From positions 310,001 through 374,000 of the forward strand of contig JAJRWT010000027.1 of the NCBI GenBank assembly GCA_024276675.1: a stretch of DNA of 64,000 nt, in the 5' to 3' direction. This document shows, piece by piece, positions 1 to 8,992 of the stretch (its first letter is position 1; every line of letters begins with the position of its first letter). Both the position numbers and the translations under genes were made by a program. The notes under the pieces are model-generated. The model did no database searches, was not told the DNA's origin, and saw only the letters and a list, made by a program, of their open reading frames with translations. This stretch comes from Myxococcota bacterium (GTDB taxonomy: Bacteria; Myxococcota_A; UBA796; JAFGLY01).

Positions 1-2
1 CA

Positions 3-173
3 CGAAAATACTCCGACGGCGCCATGGCAAGCCGTGGAGGCGACCTGGGCTGGATCGCCAGAGGGCAGCTTCTTCCCGGTTTCGAGGAAGCCGCCTTCGC
101 CCTGGAACCTGGCCAGGTATCCGAAATCGTTGAAACTCCCGCCGGATTCCACCTGATAAAGCGACTGGAATGA
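3..173 (+). CDS. C-terminal fragment of a parvulin-type (PpiC/SurA-like) peptidyl-prolyl isomerase, 5' truncated by window edge
   Basis: Frame 3 reads RKYSDGAMASRGGDLGWIARGQLLPGFEEAAFALEPGQVSEIVETPAGFHLIKRLE*, matching the conserved parvulin end (GGDLGW..F..A.F.L..G..S..V.T..G.HLIK). Confidence 0.88.
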   Translation, partial: RKYSDGAMASRGGDLGWIARGQLLPGFEEAAFALEPGQVSEIVETPAGFHLIKRLE

Positions 174-192
174 TGGGTAATCCAGCGCAAAG

Positions 193-798
193 TCAGAGCA
201 GTTCCAGGACTGTTGCCCGGATATTCGAATCGTTGACGGGCACTACCTGGTCCTCGTAGACGGTCAGCTCACGATCCAGCACGATGATCCAGGGGAAACC
301 GTCGTCTCCGGAAACTATGGCGTAGGTGTAGCCAGAATCGTCGGCCAGGACAGGAGCAGTGATCTGGAAGTAGTCCGCCCAGTTCATTAGGTCGTCCTGG
401 GTCGGGATCTCGCGGGTGACGTTTTCGGGCAGGATTGTGACATAGATGAAACCCTGGTCCTTGTACTCGGTGTAAGTGGCGTCCACATCGGCGGCCAACT
501 CCTGACAGGGAGAACACCACATGGTGGAAAAGTCCATGACCACCACCAGCCCGTAGAACTGCCACAATGACACGGTGTCGCCGAACTGGTCCTGGAAGCG
601 GAAATCTGGTGGCACCTGCCCTTCGGCGAAACCCTCGCCCACCAGCCCGTTGGGCGGTTCCTGGGAAGGCCATGAGTTTTCGGGTGACTCCCACTCCCAG
701 CCGCTGTCCAGGATGCCGGTGTCGGGATGACTGGTGAGGACGGGCGTGCAGCCCAGGAAAGCAAGGGAAAAGGTTGCGAAAAGGAAACAGGCTCTCAT
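193..798 (-). CDS. TlpA/thioredoxin-like redoxin lipoprotein
   Basis: Internal ATG at 798 gives lipoprotein signal MRACFLFATFSLAFLGC; redoxin core with CSPC motif (DFSTMWCSPCQELAADV). ORF track extends further upstream without support. Confidence 0.8.
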   Translation of the reverse strand: MRACFLFATFSLAFLGCTPVLTSHPDTGILDSGWEWESPENSWPSQEPPNGLVGEGFAEGQVPPDFRFQDQFGDTVSLWQFYGLVVVMDFSTMWCSPCQELAADVDATYTEYKDQGFIYVTILPENVTREIPTQDDLMNWADYFQITAPVLADDSGYTYAIVSGDDGFPWIIVLDRELTVYEDQVVPVNDSNIRATVLELL

Positions 799-1013
799 GT
801 GCGGCCTCCGGTATCGACCCACGAAGGTACAAGGCATGAATGAGGCGAGCCCTGCGGAAACATGGTTCGCCACAGTGGACCGAATCGTAGCGTGAAACGC
901 CTGGCGCACAGTATTGGAATACGTCGACGCGTAAGATGTCCACCAGGCACCGTCGCGGCGGCGGCTGGCTCTCCAGACTGGATTCGGCATGCGCGACAGC
1001 CTCATGGGATCTA

Positions 1014-1856
1014 CTATGACTCGTCTTGCAGGACACTGTCCAGTGTCGCCCGGGGCAGGTCGTTCCTGGCATCCAGTTTTGCCAGCGCCCTTTTTGCCGC
1101 GTTCTGGCCAGCTTCCCGGACGCTGGCCCCCTTTCCTTCGCCCAGCGGCACTCCGTTTGCTTCAACCACCACGCGGAAGCTCCGCCGATGGGGAGGCCCT
1201 TCATGCTCTTTCACGATGTAGGTGGGGGTGGCTCCCGAGCTGGCCTGGATACGACGCTGGAGCCTGGACTTGTGGTTAAACAGCTCTTGCGTACCCAGTT
1301 GCTCCAGGGTGGCGTCCAGCCACGGTGCCAGCACGCGCCGGCAGGTCTCGAAACCTGCATCCAGCATGATCGCACCCATGACAGCTTCGAAGGTCCCTGC
1401 GAGGATCCTTGGTTTCTGGGCACCTCCGGTTCTTCGCTCGCCCTTACCCAGGCGGACCAGGCGATCCAGACCCCAGGCCTGCGCCGCCCTGGCCAACGAA
1501 CAGGTTGCAACGATACGCGCGCGCATGCTGGACATGTCACCCTCGCTGGCAGCGGGGTTTCTCTGGTAGAGCGCGGTGGTTACCACCAACTCGATGACCG
1601 CATCGCCGAGAAACTCCAGCCTCTCGTAGTCTCCGGCCCGAGGAACGCTCTCGTTGGCGAAGGACCTGTGGGTGAGGGACTGCTTCAGTAGGCCAACCTG
1701 CTTGAACCTGTAGTCGATGGCCGATTGTAGACGCTCCAGTTGGGACCGGAGAGAATCCCGGGACGTGTCGCCCGAAACTGGTTGCTCCTGGTCCAACTCA
1801 TGCTCCCTATGGCTCTCGCGGGCCGCTTTCCTCGGGGCCTCGTCCAAACACGACAA
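1014..1856 (-). CDS. rnc: Ribonuclease III
   Basis: ERLEFLGDAVIELVV signature, GTFEAVMGAIMLDAGF, C-terminal dsRBD (LQRRIQASSGATPTYIVKEHEGPPHRRSFRVVVEANG...GEGKGASVREAGQNAAKRALAKL). Start codon uncertain; the ORF overlaps the next gene. Confidence 0.94.
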   Translation of the reverse strand: MSCLDEAPRKAARESHREHELDQEQPVSGDTSRDSLRSQLERLQSAIDYRFKQVGLLKQSLTHRSFANESVPRAGDYERLEFLGDAVIELVVTTALYQRNPAASEGDMSSMRARIVATCSLARAAQAWGLDRLVRLGKGERRTGGAQKPRILAGTFEAVMGAIMLDAGFETCRRVLAPWLDATLEQLGTQELFNHKSRLQRRIQASSGATPTYIVKEHEGPPHRRSFRVVVEANGVPLGEGKGASVREAGQNAAKRALAKLDARNDLPRATLDSVLQDES

Positions 1857-2769
1857 GTCCCTGAAGGCCTTCGGCGGTCTTCACCCCGATGCCCTTCACC
1901 CGTTGCAGATCCCCCCGAGAGGTGAAGGGGCCCCCTATAGCCCGTTCCCTGACGATGGCACCAGCCAGGACGGGCCCTATTCCTGGCAGGGCCTGAAGTT
2001 GGCTTTCGGTAGCATGGTTGACATCGAGAGGCAATTCCACAACAAGCACGGTAGAGTGGTTTTCCGCAGGGGCTCCCCCCGTGGCCTCCCGTTCTTGAGC
2101 GAGGCCAGGCGTTGGCCCGGACATGCTGGAGTCCAGCGCGAGAAAAGGCCTGCTTCTTTCCAGCGTCGCGGGACCGATGCCCTTGACCCGCTGCAATGAG
2201 TCCAGGTCGGGAAAAGGTCCATTGGCTTCCCTGTCGGCAACGATTGCCGATGCCGTGGACGGACCGATGCCGGGGATGGCCTGCAGATCCGAGGCACTGG
2301 CCTGGTTGAGATCCAGTGGTATTCCCAGCAACACGCCCTCGTGTGCTCTTCCAATGCTCAAGGTGCCATCATCGCCAAGGGTCACCAGGGCACCGTCCAC
2401 CAGCCTGGTTTCCAGCGCCGGGTCGGTCATGTCGAGATCCACGGCCCCAGCCCTTGCCAGGACCCGGGCCACCGTGGAACCCGGCTCCACCGCGTAGAGC
2501 CCCGGACGAGGCACGGCTCCATCCACTTCGATGAGCAACGAAAGGGAAGCGCTGCCCGCCCGTTGCGCAACAACGCGAACGAGAAGAAACGATACTCCCA
2601 GCAACGACAGAACCACGAGGCCCCGGACGAGGCGCAGCGCCACGACACCTGGGCGGCCAGGACCGGGCATCGAACTTGGACGGAACGAGAGGGAGCCTCT
2701 TCCACCCGGGGCCGACCGGTTCCCCTGGCCCCCTGGGGCCCGCGGCCCCTCGGGTCCGGCGTCAGCCAT
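1807..2769 (-). CDS. ComEA-like protein: TM segment, SLBB-like domain, two helix-hairpin-helix domains
   Basis: SLLIEVDGAVPRPGLYAVEPGSTVARVLARAG followed by two HhH units (LDLNQASASDLQAIPGIGPSTASAIV...; LDVNHATESQLQALPGIGPVLAGAIV...). Confidence 0.85.
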   Translation of the reverse strand: MADAGPEGPRAPGGQGNRSAPGGRGSLSFRPSSMPGPGRPGVVALRLVRGLVVLSLLGVSFLLVRVVAQRAGSASLSLLIEVDGAVPRPGLYAVEPGSTVARVLARAGAVDLDMTDPALETRLVDGALVTLGDDGTLSIGRAHEGVLLGIPLDLNQASASDLQAIPGIGPSTASAIVADREANGPFPDLDSLQRVKGIGPATLERSRPFLALDSSMSGPTPGLAQEREATGGAPAENHSTVLVVELPLDVNHATESQLQALPGIGPVLAGAIVRERAIGGPFTSRGDLQRVKGIGVKTAEGLQGLVVFGRGPEESGPREP

Positions 2770-3226
2770 CCCCGCAGGACTCCAGTACCCGGTGGACGTC
2801 TCCGCTCGCCTCCAATGTTATGTCGCGGGAACGGGGGCATCCAGCCACGAAGTCCATACGTACCCAGAGAACGTCGGAAGGGAGCCATTCCGAAAACCTG
2901 TCCGCCCACTCCACGACGACTACTGCGGTCCCTTCCAGGAATTCATGGAGCCCCACCTGTTCCAGGTCGCCGCAACTGCCTATGCGGTACATGTCGGCGT
3001 GGACCAGGGGCAGCCTTCCTCCATCGTGTACCATCATCAGGAGAAACGTGGGGCTGGAGACCTGTCCCGGGATTCCCAGGCCCAACCCAATACCCCTTGC
3101 CAGCAAGGTCTTTCCCGCGCCCAGGTCGCCTTCAAGGGCCATGACGGCCCCGGGAAACGCCGCCACGCCAAGCCTGCGGCCAAGATCCAGGGTTTCGTCG
3201 GGGCTGTTGCAACGAATGCGCTTCAT
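2762..3226 (-). CDS. tsaE: tRNA threonylcarbamoyladenosine biosynthesis ATPase TsaE
   Basis: Walker A LEGDLGAGKTLLARGIGLGLGI, SSPTFLL, HADMYRI, VVVEWADRF; start placed at MKRIRCNSPDET. Confidence 0.92.
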   Translation of the reverse strand: MKRIRCNSPDETLDLGRRLGVAAFPGAVMALEGDLGAGKTLLARGIGLGLGIPGQVSSPTFLLMMVHDGGRLPLVHADMYRIGSCGDLEQVGLHEFLEGTAVVVVEWADRFSEWLPSDVLWVRMDFVAGCPRSRDITLEASGDVHRVLESCGDG

Positions 3227-3328
3227 GACCGGTGCATGATCACGTCGAGGAACGTCGCGGAGGCAGGTAGGCGTCGGAGCCATGGTACAATGGAATATTG
3301 GAATATCCCGATTCAAGCCAGTCGCGCA

Positions 3329-4189
3329 TCACTCCGGCGCGGTCCAGTCGGGGTACAGATCCAGGACTTCGTCCCAGATATGCTCGTACCAGGTCCAGGT
3401 GGAGGGAGCCATGAGGACGGTCATGGTGCTGTCCAGCAGAAACACGGCCGGATAGCCTTCAATCCCGTAGTAGGCGGCCATATTCTGATCAAGGTCCACC
3501 AGTACGGGAATTTTGTCGTTGGGGAACTCTTCGTACCAGGCGGCGGCGTCTTCCACTTCTATGTCGCTGAGCCACCAGTCCAGCAGGGTGACCCAGTAGA
3601 TGGCACCCGCGGCCACCATGTCACGGATCTGGTCGTAGGCAGGATCGTAACCGTAGAGGGAGGAGCTGAAGTAGTCGGATTCGTAGCCCAGCCACTTGGC
3701 CATTTCGGTGCAGTAACCGCACCAGTAACCCGACACGTCTACGATGATGTACTTGTCCTGGTTGGCGAAATCGTAGATATCCACCAGCTCTCCGAACTGA
3801 TCGTACCACTGGAACCTGGGCAGGATGGCACCTTCGGAGCCCGAGCCGCTCCAACCAGGATCGACGATCTGGTCCTTTTCCCTGTTGTAGGGCCAGTACC
3901 CGAAATAGATCCGGCTTTCGGGATCGGCTGGATCCGTGCCCTCGACGTATTCGTCGTAGTCACCGTAGGTGTCGCCGTCGCTGTCCCAGAGGGTGCCATC
4001 GGAGCCGAGGTCGTATTCGATGTCGTCCGTGAGCCCGTCGTTGTCGCTGTCAGCCTTGGACGGGTCGGTGCCGAATTCCTGCTCCGTTCCGTTGAGCAAG
4101 CCGTCGCCGTCGTCATCCAGTTCCTCCCAGGGCGTGGCACAGGCCGAGATCAGAACTGCTCCGAAAAAGACCGGAATCGCTGGTTTCAT
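3329..4189 (-). CDS. Lipoprotein with thrombospondin type-3-like Ca-binding repeats fused to a redoxin domain
   Basis: MKPAIPVFFGAVLISAC lipobox; DDDGDGLLNGTEQEFGTDPSKADSDNDGLTDDIEYDLGSDGTLWDSDGDTYGDYDE repeats; VDVSGYWCGYCTEMAKWL redox motif. Confidence 0.8.
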   Translation of the reverse strand: MKPAIPVFFGAVLISACATPWEELDDDGDGLLNGTEQEFGTDPSKADSDNDGLTDDIEYDLGSDGTLWDSDGDTYGDYDEYVEGTDPADPESRIYFGYWPYNREKDQIVDPGWSGSGSEGAILPRFQWYDQFGELVDIYDFANQDKYIIVDVSGYWCGYCTEMAKWLGYESDYFSSSLYGYDPAYDQIRDMVAAGAIYWVTLLDWWLSDIEVEDAAAWYEEFPNDKIPVLVDLDQNMAAYYGIEGYPAVFLLDSTMTVLMAPSTWTWYEHIWDEVLDLYPDWTAPE

Positions 4190-4278
4190 GGGGCTCCCCT
4201 CGTCGAGTCGATAAGTACCTGGATCTATTACTTCGGAGCATCGGCCATAGCAACAAGCTTTTCTTTTTTGGCCCAGAT

Positions 4279-6273
4279 TTGGGCTCTCTCATGGTTGAAA
4301 TTCCCACAGTCAGGGAACTCAAGATGCCGCCATGCTTCCAATACGATAGGTTGCAAAGCGGTATAGATTCCAGGAGGCAGGTCGTGACCACGGAGGCAGC
4401 TCCACCGCTGGCGGAAGGTCGATATCGTCTCATCGAACCCATCGGGTCTGGCGGTATGGCCACGGTTTTCCGTGCCTTCGACACACGTCTGCAGGTGCCC
4501 CGCGCCATCAAGCTCCTTCAGCCGGGTCTTTCAAACCGACCCCGTATCAGGCAACGGATTGAAAACGAAGCGCGCACCATGGCGATCCTGGAACATAGAA
4601 ACATCGTCCGCGTTTATGATGTGGGGATCGAGGACAAGCGCGTCTACATCGTGATGGAGCTGGTCAATGGGGGAAGCCTGGTGGATCGGCTGGAACAGTA
4701 TGGGCCTTTACACCCCAGGCAAGCCACGGCCGTTACCCTGGACATCCTGCGTGCATTGCAAGTCGCCCATGGACGTGGCGTCATCCACCGCGATATCAAA
4801 CCCCACAACGTGCTGGTGACAAAGAACGGCAACATCCGTGTCACCGATTTTGGCATTGCCCGTGTCACCCAGTCCAACCACGACTCTCTCACAAAGACCG
4901 GCGCGGTGATGGGCACATGGGCCTTCATGGCCCCGGAACAGAGGGCCAACGCCAAGGGGGTAGACGCCAGGTCAGACCTGTACGCCGTGGCAGCTACACT
5001 GTTCACTTGTCTGACCTGCGACACTCCAATGGATCTCTTCGCAGCAGACCTGGACTCCAACATGCTGTCCGGGATCCCCGACGCACTGGCCGGGTTCATA
5101 AGGAAGGCAACACGCTATTCCCGTGACGAGCGATTCGCTTCTGCCCGGGAAATGGCTCTAAGCCTCGTGGAAATCCAGGAAACCTTGCCCCCCATCCCGG
5201 AAGACGCCGTCCCCCTGGAAGCCCTGTCCCACTCTTCCGAACTTTCCCCGCCGTTCAACTCTCCCGGTCCTGCCACCGATGATCGCGCCCACACCATGGT
5301 TCCCAGCTCGGAACGACGGCAAGGGCACACCTTCGAGGATTTCCTGAGTGACGAAACCAGTGATTTCATACACACAGGCCCCGCTCCCCAGCGCAACGAC
5401 GCGGGCCAGCCGGGAGCCGCCCACCGGGAACCCAGAACCCAACCCCCGGTCACGGTACGGCGGAAACGTCTCGCCCCGCCCCTGGTGGCCCTGGTGGCCA
5501 TACTCATCTTGGCCGCCCTTGCCGCCACCCGGTGGGACCGAGGGGGCTCATCCACATCCGAAAACCTCTCCGCCCCAGTGGATCCCGTGGATGCATCCAC
5601 GAACGCCGGCAGCCCCGAAACCCATCCCCTCCAACAGCCACCGGAACAACCCCCGGCTGCCGCTTTCGTGGAGCAACCCGAGCCCTCGCCACCTTCCCCC
5701 GTCCAGGGCAGCCCGGCTGGCAAGAGCCACTCCGATACCAGGAGCGACCCAGCTTCCACTGCCGCGTCAAGGGCAGAATCCAACGCGCCTGCCACACCGT
5801 CACCCGCCAGCAGGTCTCCGGCTCCGTCCACCTCCGGTCACGCCCAGGGCTCGGCGTCCTCCAGGTCACCAGCAGAACCGTCACCACCAGCCGGCTCCAC
5901 CCTGCCGAGGGATGCCTCAGCTCCAGCTCCCCCCAGGGAGCAGGCCGTCTCCGGTACCGCCAACACCGCTTCCCTCGCGATCCGACATCAACCCGTCCGC
6001 TCCGCCAAGCTGGGAGAGTCTCTCACGATAAGCGCCTCCATCCCGGCGGATGGCTACAAGGTGGCACTCTACTTCAGGCCCGCCACTCCCGGAACACCGT
6101 ATCAACGCAAGGCAATGGTGGAAAACAACGGCGTCTTCACGGCCAACATCAACCTGGACGAGGCCTTCCAGGACGGTCTCCTCTACCATATCTCGGCCAC
6201 CAGCGACAACCCCTCCCTGCCCACCCTGCAAAGCGGATCCGGTTTCCACCCCTACCGCGTGAGCGTCCAGTAG
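4279..6273 (+). CDS. Membrane Ser/Thr protein kinase with Pro/Ser-rich linker and C-terminal extracytoplasmic domain
   Basis: IGSGGMATVFRAFD, HRDIKPHNVLV, VTDFGIARV, APEQ; TM LAPPLVALVAILILAALAA; the true start may be 4324 or later. Confidence 0.88.
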   Translation: MGSLMVEIPTVRELKMPPCFQYDRLQSGIDSRRQVVTTEAAPPLAEGRYRLIEPIGSGGMATVFRAFDTRLQVPRAIKLLQPGLSNRPRIRQRIENEARTMAILEHRNIVRVYDVGIEDKRVYIVMELVNGGSLVDRLEQYGPLHPRQATAVTLDILRALQVAHGRGVIHRDIKPHNVLVTKNGNIRVTDFGIARVTQSNHDSLTKTGAVMGTWAFMAPEQRANAKGVDARSDLYAVAATLFTCLTCDTPMDLFAADLDSNMLSGIPDALAGFIRKATRYSRDERFASAREMALSLVEIQETLPPIPEDAVPLEALSHSSELSPPFNSPGPATDDRAHTMVPSSERRQGHTFEDFLSDETSDFIHTGPAPQRNDAGQPGAAHREPRTQPPVTVRRKRLAPPLVALVAILILAALAATRWDRGGSSTSENLSAPVDPVDASTNAGSPETHPLQQPPEQPPAAAFVEQPEPSPPSPVQGSPAGKSHSDTRSDPASTAASRAESNAPATPSPASRSPAPSTSGHAQGSASSRSPAEPSPPAGSTLPRDASAPAPPREQAVSGTANTASLAIRHQPVRSAKLGESLTISASIPADGYKVALYFRPATPGTPYQRKAMVENNGVFTANINLDEAFQDGLLYHISATSDNPSLPTLQSGSGFHPYRVSVQ

Positions 6274-6318
6274 AACCCACCGGGCGGCAGCAATCGGAGC
6301 AATCACCGCCGGGGAAAT

Positions 6319-6654
6319 TCAATCCTCGTAGACGGCATCTACGCCCAGTTCCAGGAGCAAACCGCCGTACTCCAACAAGATACTGGCCACCAGGCTGGAT
6401 GGAATCAACACCTGCCAGGAGCGCAGCGCCACGGAAACCTGGCAGCACAGGATCTCGAAGGCACCCATCGCGCGCTCGCTCAACTGCATCCTTGCTTCCT
6501 GGATTACGTACTTGGCCACCATGGGGCTGACGTCTACGTGATCGCTGCCAAGGCGCTTGCAAATCTCGCTCACGAGCGTGTCCAACAACAGCAATTGCTG
6601 GTCTTTCGTCCGAAAGGTCGGAACCGGAGCTTCTGGCAATCCTGGAGTCGACAT
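6319..6654 (-). CDS. Hypothetical protein
   Basis: Open frame from MSTPGLPEAPVPTFRTKDQQLLLLDTLVSEICKRLG; no family recognised. Confidence 0.5.
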   Translation of the reverse strand: MSTPGLPEAPVPTFRTKDQQLLLLDTLVSEICKRLGSDHVDVSPMVAKYVIQEARMQLSERAMGAFEILCCQVSVALRSWQVLIPSSLVASILLEYGGLLLELGVDAVYED

Positions 6655-6722
6655 GTTCCACAACAGCAAGACGTGTGGTGGTATTGTTACGCCAGAAAAG
6701 CAAATACACAATCAATTTCTGA

Positions 6723-8894
6723 TCATCTGGACAAGGGGCTCCAGCTCAGGGACATGTAGACGGATCTGCCCGGCAGGGGGAAGCCCCAGTAGTCGGAGAT
6801 CGCCTGAGGAGCCGCCTCGCCTGTCTCCAGGGTGAGGATCTCGTCCATGTACTCTACACGATTGTCGGTGACATTGCGCACTTCGAGGCAGAAGCGAGGC
6901 CAGCGCCCCCCGGGCGAGAGCGCAAGCCGAAGGTGCAGGAAGGCCCTGGGAGGCACCGAGAAGAGATTTGCGGAGTCGCGGAAGTTGCCATCGTCGTATT
7001 CCAAGGTGGCACCTGGTTCCAGCAGCTCCCTTCGGAACTCCAGGTCCAGGTAGAGGTCGTTCAAGGGCTGCCAGGGCAGCGCCTTGCCATAGACCACGGG
7101 ATCGTCGGAGAGGTTCCGGGTGCGTGTGAGGGACCAGGCCAGACCGGCCTCCAGTTGGCCCAACGACAAAAGATCGCCCAGGAAGGCCAGCTCCAGTTCC
7201 AGACCGCTCACGCCCACCTTCTGGTAGTTTTCGGCCATGAGCGTATACTGCGAGTTCTGCACGTAGGTAATGTAGTCGTACACCAGACGATGGTAGAGAG
7301 TCACCGCGCCTGTCAAGGCTCCCCCTGCCACCGTTCCCGCCAGGTCCGCACCTCCGTCGATGGAAAGCGCTCTTTCAGGCTTCAACTCCGCGTTTCCCAC
7401 TACTCCCCCCTGGTCTCCGTAGAGTTCCGGGAAAGTTGGAAGCCTGTTGTAGCGCCCACCGGAGAGCCTCAGGCTCCACCACCTGGTCAGAGCGAGGGAA
7501 AGTCCAAACGAAGGCCCCAGCAGTGCGTCGGTACCGGGCTCTTCCACTTCCATGTCCAGGGAGTACGGTAGAGACCCTTCCGCTGCTGTCCTGGCCAGGT
7601 CCGCGGCCACCCTGGCCGAAGCAGCAAACCTGCCATTGGAGGCAGTTCCAGGTTCCAGGTCCACCCCTGAGTCGAAAACCCAGGTCAAACGATCACGCCA
7701 ACGCAGAGCCTCCTCGCTCTCACTCTGTACCAGGTCCACCCCCTGCCAGGACTCTCGTCCCAGGGCCAGCAGCACGCGCATGGGGAAAATGGATACTGGC
7801 TCCCAGGATACATCCGTTTCGAGCCCCAGTGCCCAGGTATCCGACACGATGTCCTGGCCGGTGCTGCCCACATCGAGCTGCTGGTCCCGGTATCTCTGGG
7901 AGCCCAGCTCGCCATGTGGGGTAAGCTTCAGGGAGAGGTGGTCACTGAAGGCATGATTCCAACTGGTAGATGCACGAGTGGACAGCTCCTGGAGCCTGGC
8001 ATCGCTGTCCTGGTGGGAGCCGGGCCCGGGGACCCCCGCGTCTCTGCCCATGAAGTCGAGAGCCAGGGCAAAAGCGTCGGCGCTGGCACGAAGGGAGGCT
8101 TCGGCCCGCGCCACGTCGGAGTTCAGGCGCACGGCGGAAGGATCATCATCCGAGGTGGTGTAGGGTGTACCGTTGTCATCGTAGAAGACGTAATCGTTGC
8201 CGGCGGACAGGACGGAGGCCCAGGCAGAGGTACTCCAGCCCAACAGTGGACCACCCAGGTTCAGGCTGCCCTGGTATGTGTGAAAGGAACCCGCGCCCAG
8301 ATCCAGGCGCAGAGTCGGCTCATCCAGGCCCGCCGTGGTCACCAGGTTAATGGCTCCGGCTATGCCCTGTGCGCCCAGACCTGCCGGCAGGTTTCCACGA
8401 AAGACCTCTATCCGTACCACGTTGTCCAGGGGCAGCGATGACAAATCGAGGGCACCCACGCTGTCCTGGGCCACGGGCACTCCATCCACCAGCACTCGAA
8501 GTTCCGACCCCGAAGCTCCCCGCATCCGAAGAGTCTGCATGGAGCCGATTCCGCCCGCCGTGCGCACATACAGCCCCGGCGAGGCCGGCAAGATGTCCCC
8601 CAGGCTGAGCATCCTCTGGGAGTCCTGGTCCACGTCGATCACCGTGACCGTCGTGCCGGGCATCACGTGAAGTTCCACACGTGGCTCTTCCACCAGGATC
8701 TCTTCCCCGGGAAGGCCGGGCTCCGGTTGGTCGTCGTCGTAGGCGCCGGTCTCTGCGACTTCTTCGCAGAAGACCCGGCCAGGAGCCAACAAGAGCCACA
8801 GTGGCACCACCGCAGAAAGAGCCGCCATGAAAGGTCCAGAAGCTCCGGCGTGCGGATAGAGATCCCGATCTCCTGTTTTGCCCAGGAAGATCAT
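6723..8894 (-). CDS. TonB-dependent outer membrane receptor
   Basis: Plug domain LRMRGASGSELRVLVDGVPVAQDSVGALDLSSLPLDNVVRIEVFRGNLPAGLGAQGIAGAINLVT; C-terminal barrel strands ending VYMSLSWS. Start codon uncertain. Confidence 0.88.
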   Translation of the reverse strand: MIFLGKTGDRDLYPHAGASGPFMAALSAVVPLWLLLAPGRVFCEEVAETGAYDDDQPEPGLPGEEILVEEPRVELHVMPGTTVTVIDVDQDSQRMLSLGDILPASPGLYVRTAGGIGSMQTLRMRGASGSELRVLVDGVPVAQDSVGALDLSSLPLDNVVRIEVFRGNLPAGLGAQGIAGAINLVTTAGLDEPTLRLDLGAGSFHTYQGSLNLGGPLLGWSTSAWASVLSAGNDYVFYDDNGTPYTTSDDDPSAVRLNSDVARAEASLRASADAFALALDFMGRDAGVPGPGSHQDSDARLQELSTRASTSWNHAFSDHLSLKLTPHGELGSQRYRDQQLDVGSTGQDIVSDTWALGLETDVSWEPVSIFPMRVLLALGRESWQGVDLVQSESEEALRWRDRLTWVFDSGVDLEPGTASNGRFAASARVAADLARTAAEGSLPYSLDMEVEEPGTDALLGPSFGLSLALTRWWSLRLSGGRYNRLPTFPELYGDQGGVVGNAELKPERALSIDGGADLAGTVAGGALTGAVTLYHRLVYDYITYVQNSQYTLMAENYQKVGVSGLELELAFLGDLLSLGQLEAGLAWSLTRTRNLSDDPVVYGKALPWQPLNDLYLDLEFRRELLEPGATLEYDDGNFRDSANLFSVPPRAFLHLRLALSPGGRWPRFCLEVRNVTDNRVEYMDEILTLETGEAAPQAISDYWGFPLPGRSVYMSLSWSPLSR

Positions 8895-8992
8895 TCAGAA
8901 CCTGGCGCATCTCGAGAGCTGGGTCCTCGTTCCTTGCCCCCACATGATCGCTGGGCCTGCCAGCATCCGTTCCGAAGGCAGGATGGTAACGA

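Noticed and set aside
4255-4292. GCCCA-gatt-TGGGC hairpin after a T-rich stretch as a terminator
   Set aside because: The T tract precedes rather than follows the stem on the plus strand and there is no T tract on the minus strand; it also overlaps the likely kinase leader.
2531-4366. 611-aa plus-strand ORF across comEA, tsaE and the TSP3-redoxin gene
   Set aside because: Runs antisense across three good genes; composition is not protein-like.
5380-5960. Repetitive Pro/Ser/Ala-rich segment as a repeat element
   Set aside because: It is the in-frame low-complexity linker of the Ser/Thr kinase, not a DNA repeat family.
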